Source: Chrysiogenales bacterium
GTDB taxonomy: Bacteria > Acidobacteriota > Aminicenantia > UBA2199
Direction: 5' to 3'
Length of the DNA stretch: 6,721 nt
NCBI GenBank assembly: GCA_004525465.1
Contig: SPCN01000127.1
Span: 1-6,721 of the forward strand
Under the pieces are notes generated by a model. It did no database searches. It was not told the DNA's origin and saw nothing but the letters and a program-made list of their open reading frames with translations. A program made the translations under genes and the position numbers. Shown in pieces: positions 5,974-6,721 of this stretch; within the stretch, counting starts at the first letter, position 1; each line of letters begins with the position of its first letter.

Positions 5974-6297
5974 ATGGAAAAAGTTTTGGCTATGGGATTT
6001 TCTTTTGTCGTCTTTGTCATCGGGTTGGCCTTTTTGATCACCGGCCGCATTGCCCTCGGCCTCCTGCTGTTGGCGGTTTCCCTGTTTCTTGTTTTCCTGG
6101 CCTTCCGCAAAAAAGAAACCATGATCATCGAACAGAAAATCGATATCGGCGGCGAAATCAACTCGCGGATACTAAAATGCAAGAATTGCGGTGCCGAATT
6201 GAATAAGGAAGCCATGGAAGTGAAACTAGGTGCGGTTTTTATCGCCTGCCCCTACTGCAGCAGTCAATACCAGCTCGAGGAAGAACCAAAATGGTGA
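5974..6297 (+). CDS. Small membrane protein with two N-terminal helices and a C-terminal zinc ribbon
   Basis: The 107-residue product has two hydrophobic segments (about residues 6-23 and 25-44) joined by a very short turn. A basic stop (RKK) at 45-47 suggests both termini face the cytoplasm. The remainder is soluble and carries four cysteines as CKNC (69, 72) and CPYC (92, 95), a zinc-ribbon arrangement. The short C-terminal tail is acidic (EEEPKW). Zinc ribbons of this kind bind nucleic acid or protein partners, or are structural; no catalytic role is apparent. No Shine-Dalgarno is visible before the ATG at 5974; a second in-frame ATG at codon 7 is no better placed. Its last 7 bases overlap the start of the next gene, so the pair is very probably cotranscribed and translationally coupled. 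I do not recognise a named family. Confidence 0.8.
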   Translation: MEKVLAMGFSFVVFVIGLAFLITGRIALGLLLLAVSLFLVFLAFRKKETMIIEQKIDIGGEINSRILKCKNCGAELNKEAMEVKLGAVFIACPYCSSQYQLEEEPKW

Positions 6298-6721
6298 AAC
6301 AAATCAAATGTTCCGCTGTCCTGCTTGTGCTGGCGTTGGCGTTGTTCTTGCCTGTCTCGGCAGCCGACTACTACTTCAAGGTCGATACCCTGAAAGCCGT
6401 GCTCACGGTTCAGCCGGACAGCTCGGTTGAAATCCGCTACGCCATCACCTTCAGCCCCGAAGCAGGCAGCCACCCCATCGACATCGTGGATATCGGCATG
6501 CCCCATGAAAATTACGATATCCGTACAGCCAGGGCTGCCATTGCCGGGAGCGAACTGAATGACATCAGAAATTCGCAATATGTCAAGCCTGGTGTGGAAA
6601 TCCATCTTGGCAGCAGGGAGATCCGACCGGGGCAGACCGGGACCATCGAATTTGCCATCAAAGTCGGGCAGATGGTCTATCCCGATCGTGACGACAGCCG
6701 CTTCGCCTCCCTGCAGTTCAA
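6291..6721 (+). CDS. Sec-exported protein, 5' part only (runs off the window); possibly DUF2207-like
   Basis: The frame opens at ATG 6291 (overlapping the previous stop by 7 bases) and stays open for 143 codons to the right edge. GAGGAAG at 6277-6283 is a plausible ribosome binding site. Residues 1-25 form a clear signal peptide: MVKQIK, a Leu/Val/Ala core, then a VSA-A cleavage site. The mature part begins ADYYFKVDTLKAVLTVQPD and is beta-rich, with segments such as SVEIRYAITF and HPIDIVDIGMPHENYD. The pattern of an exported strand-rich region with 'dGS..I.Y.ItF' is reminiscent of the extracytoplasmic part of DUF2207-type membrane proteins, which usually continue into membrane helices and a low-complexity tail. 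That assignment is by eye and weak. The partner zinc-ribbon membrane protein suggests an envelope function for both. Confidence 0.75.
   Translation, partial: MVKQIKCSAVLLVLALALFLPVSAADYYFKVDTLKAVLTVQPDSSVEIRYAITFSPEAGSHPIDIVDIGMPHENYDIRTARAAIAGSELNDIRNSQYVKPGVEIHLGSREIRPGQTGTIEFAIKVGQMVYPDRDDSRFASLQF

Noticed and set aside
5514..6206. Plus-strand open frame (230 codons) spanning the divergent intergenic region
   Set aside because: It overlaps the signal peptide and SH3-like domain of the PKD gene in antisense, and the zinc-ribbon gene out of frame; the composition is not protein-like.
6264..6605. Minus-strand open frame (113 codons) near the right edge
   Set aside because: It is antisense to the exported protein, whose plus-strand frame has a textbook signal peptide and an overlapping start with the preceding gene.

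Overview
The window looks like bacterial chromosome from a Gram-negative, probably poorly studied lineage. A primary sigma factor and a bacterial primase sit beside a secreted protein that ends in what looks like an outer-membrane beta-barrel. The gene complement and the protein style (lysine-rich extension on the sigma factor, PKD repeats joined to a barrel, zinc-ribbon membrane protein) would fit an Acidobacteriota- or Aminicenantes-like genome. That placement is an impression only, since no rRNA or other decisive marker is present.

Layout from right to left on the minus strand. A 589-residue exported protein (5899 to 4130) carries a bacterial SH3-like domain, three PKD-type repeats, an Ala/Pro linker and a C-terminal barrel. 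A 68-base gap follows, with perfect -35 and -10 hexamers at unusually wide spacing. Then comes a tightly packed macromolecular-synthesis cluster: dnaG (4061 to 2460), a previously easy-to-miss 52-codon frame (2469 to 2311), and rpoD (2327 to 159). The small frame overlaps the dnaG stop by 10 bases and the rpoD start by 17 bases, so the three frames form one continuous, probably translationally coupled unit. The rpoD start is a TTG behind a strong ribosome binding site.

On the plus strand, divergent from the PKD/barrel gene, a 107-residue two-helix membrane protein with a four-cysteine zinc ribbon (5974 to 6297) overlaps by 7 bases a Sec-exported protein that runs off the right edge (6291 to beyond 6721). 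These two look like a membrane/envelope module unrelated to the dnaG-rpoD cluster.

The left 158 bases, downstream of rpoD, contain no gene that I can support. They hold an imperfect long hairpin and a short heptamer direct repeat, which look like intergenic repeat DNA.

The most unusual content is at the front of the sigma factor. There are three and a half copies of a 26-residue basic, histone-tail-like repeat, then two consecutive segments that both resemble sigma region 1.1. I see no phage, CRISPR, transposon or defence system.
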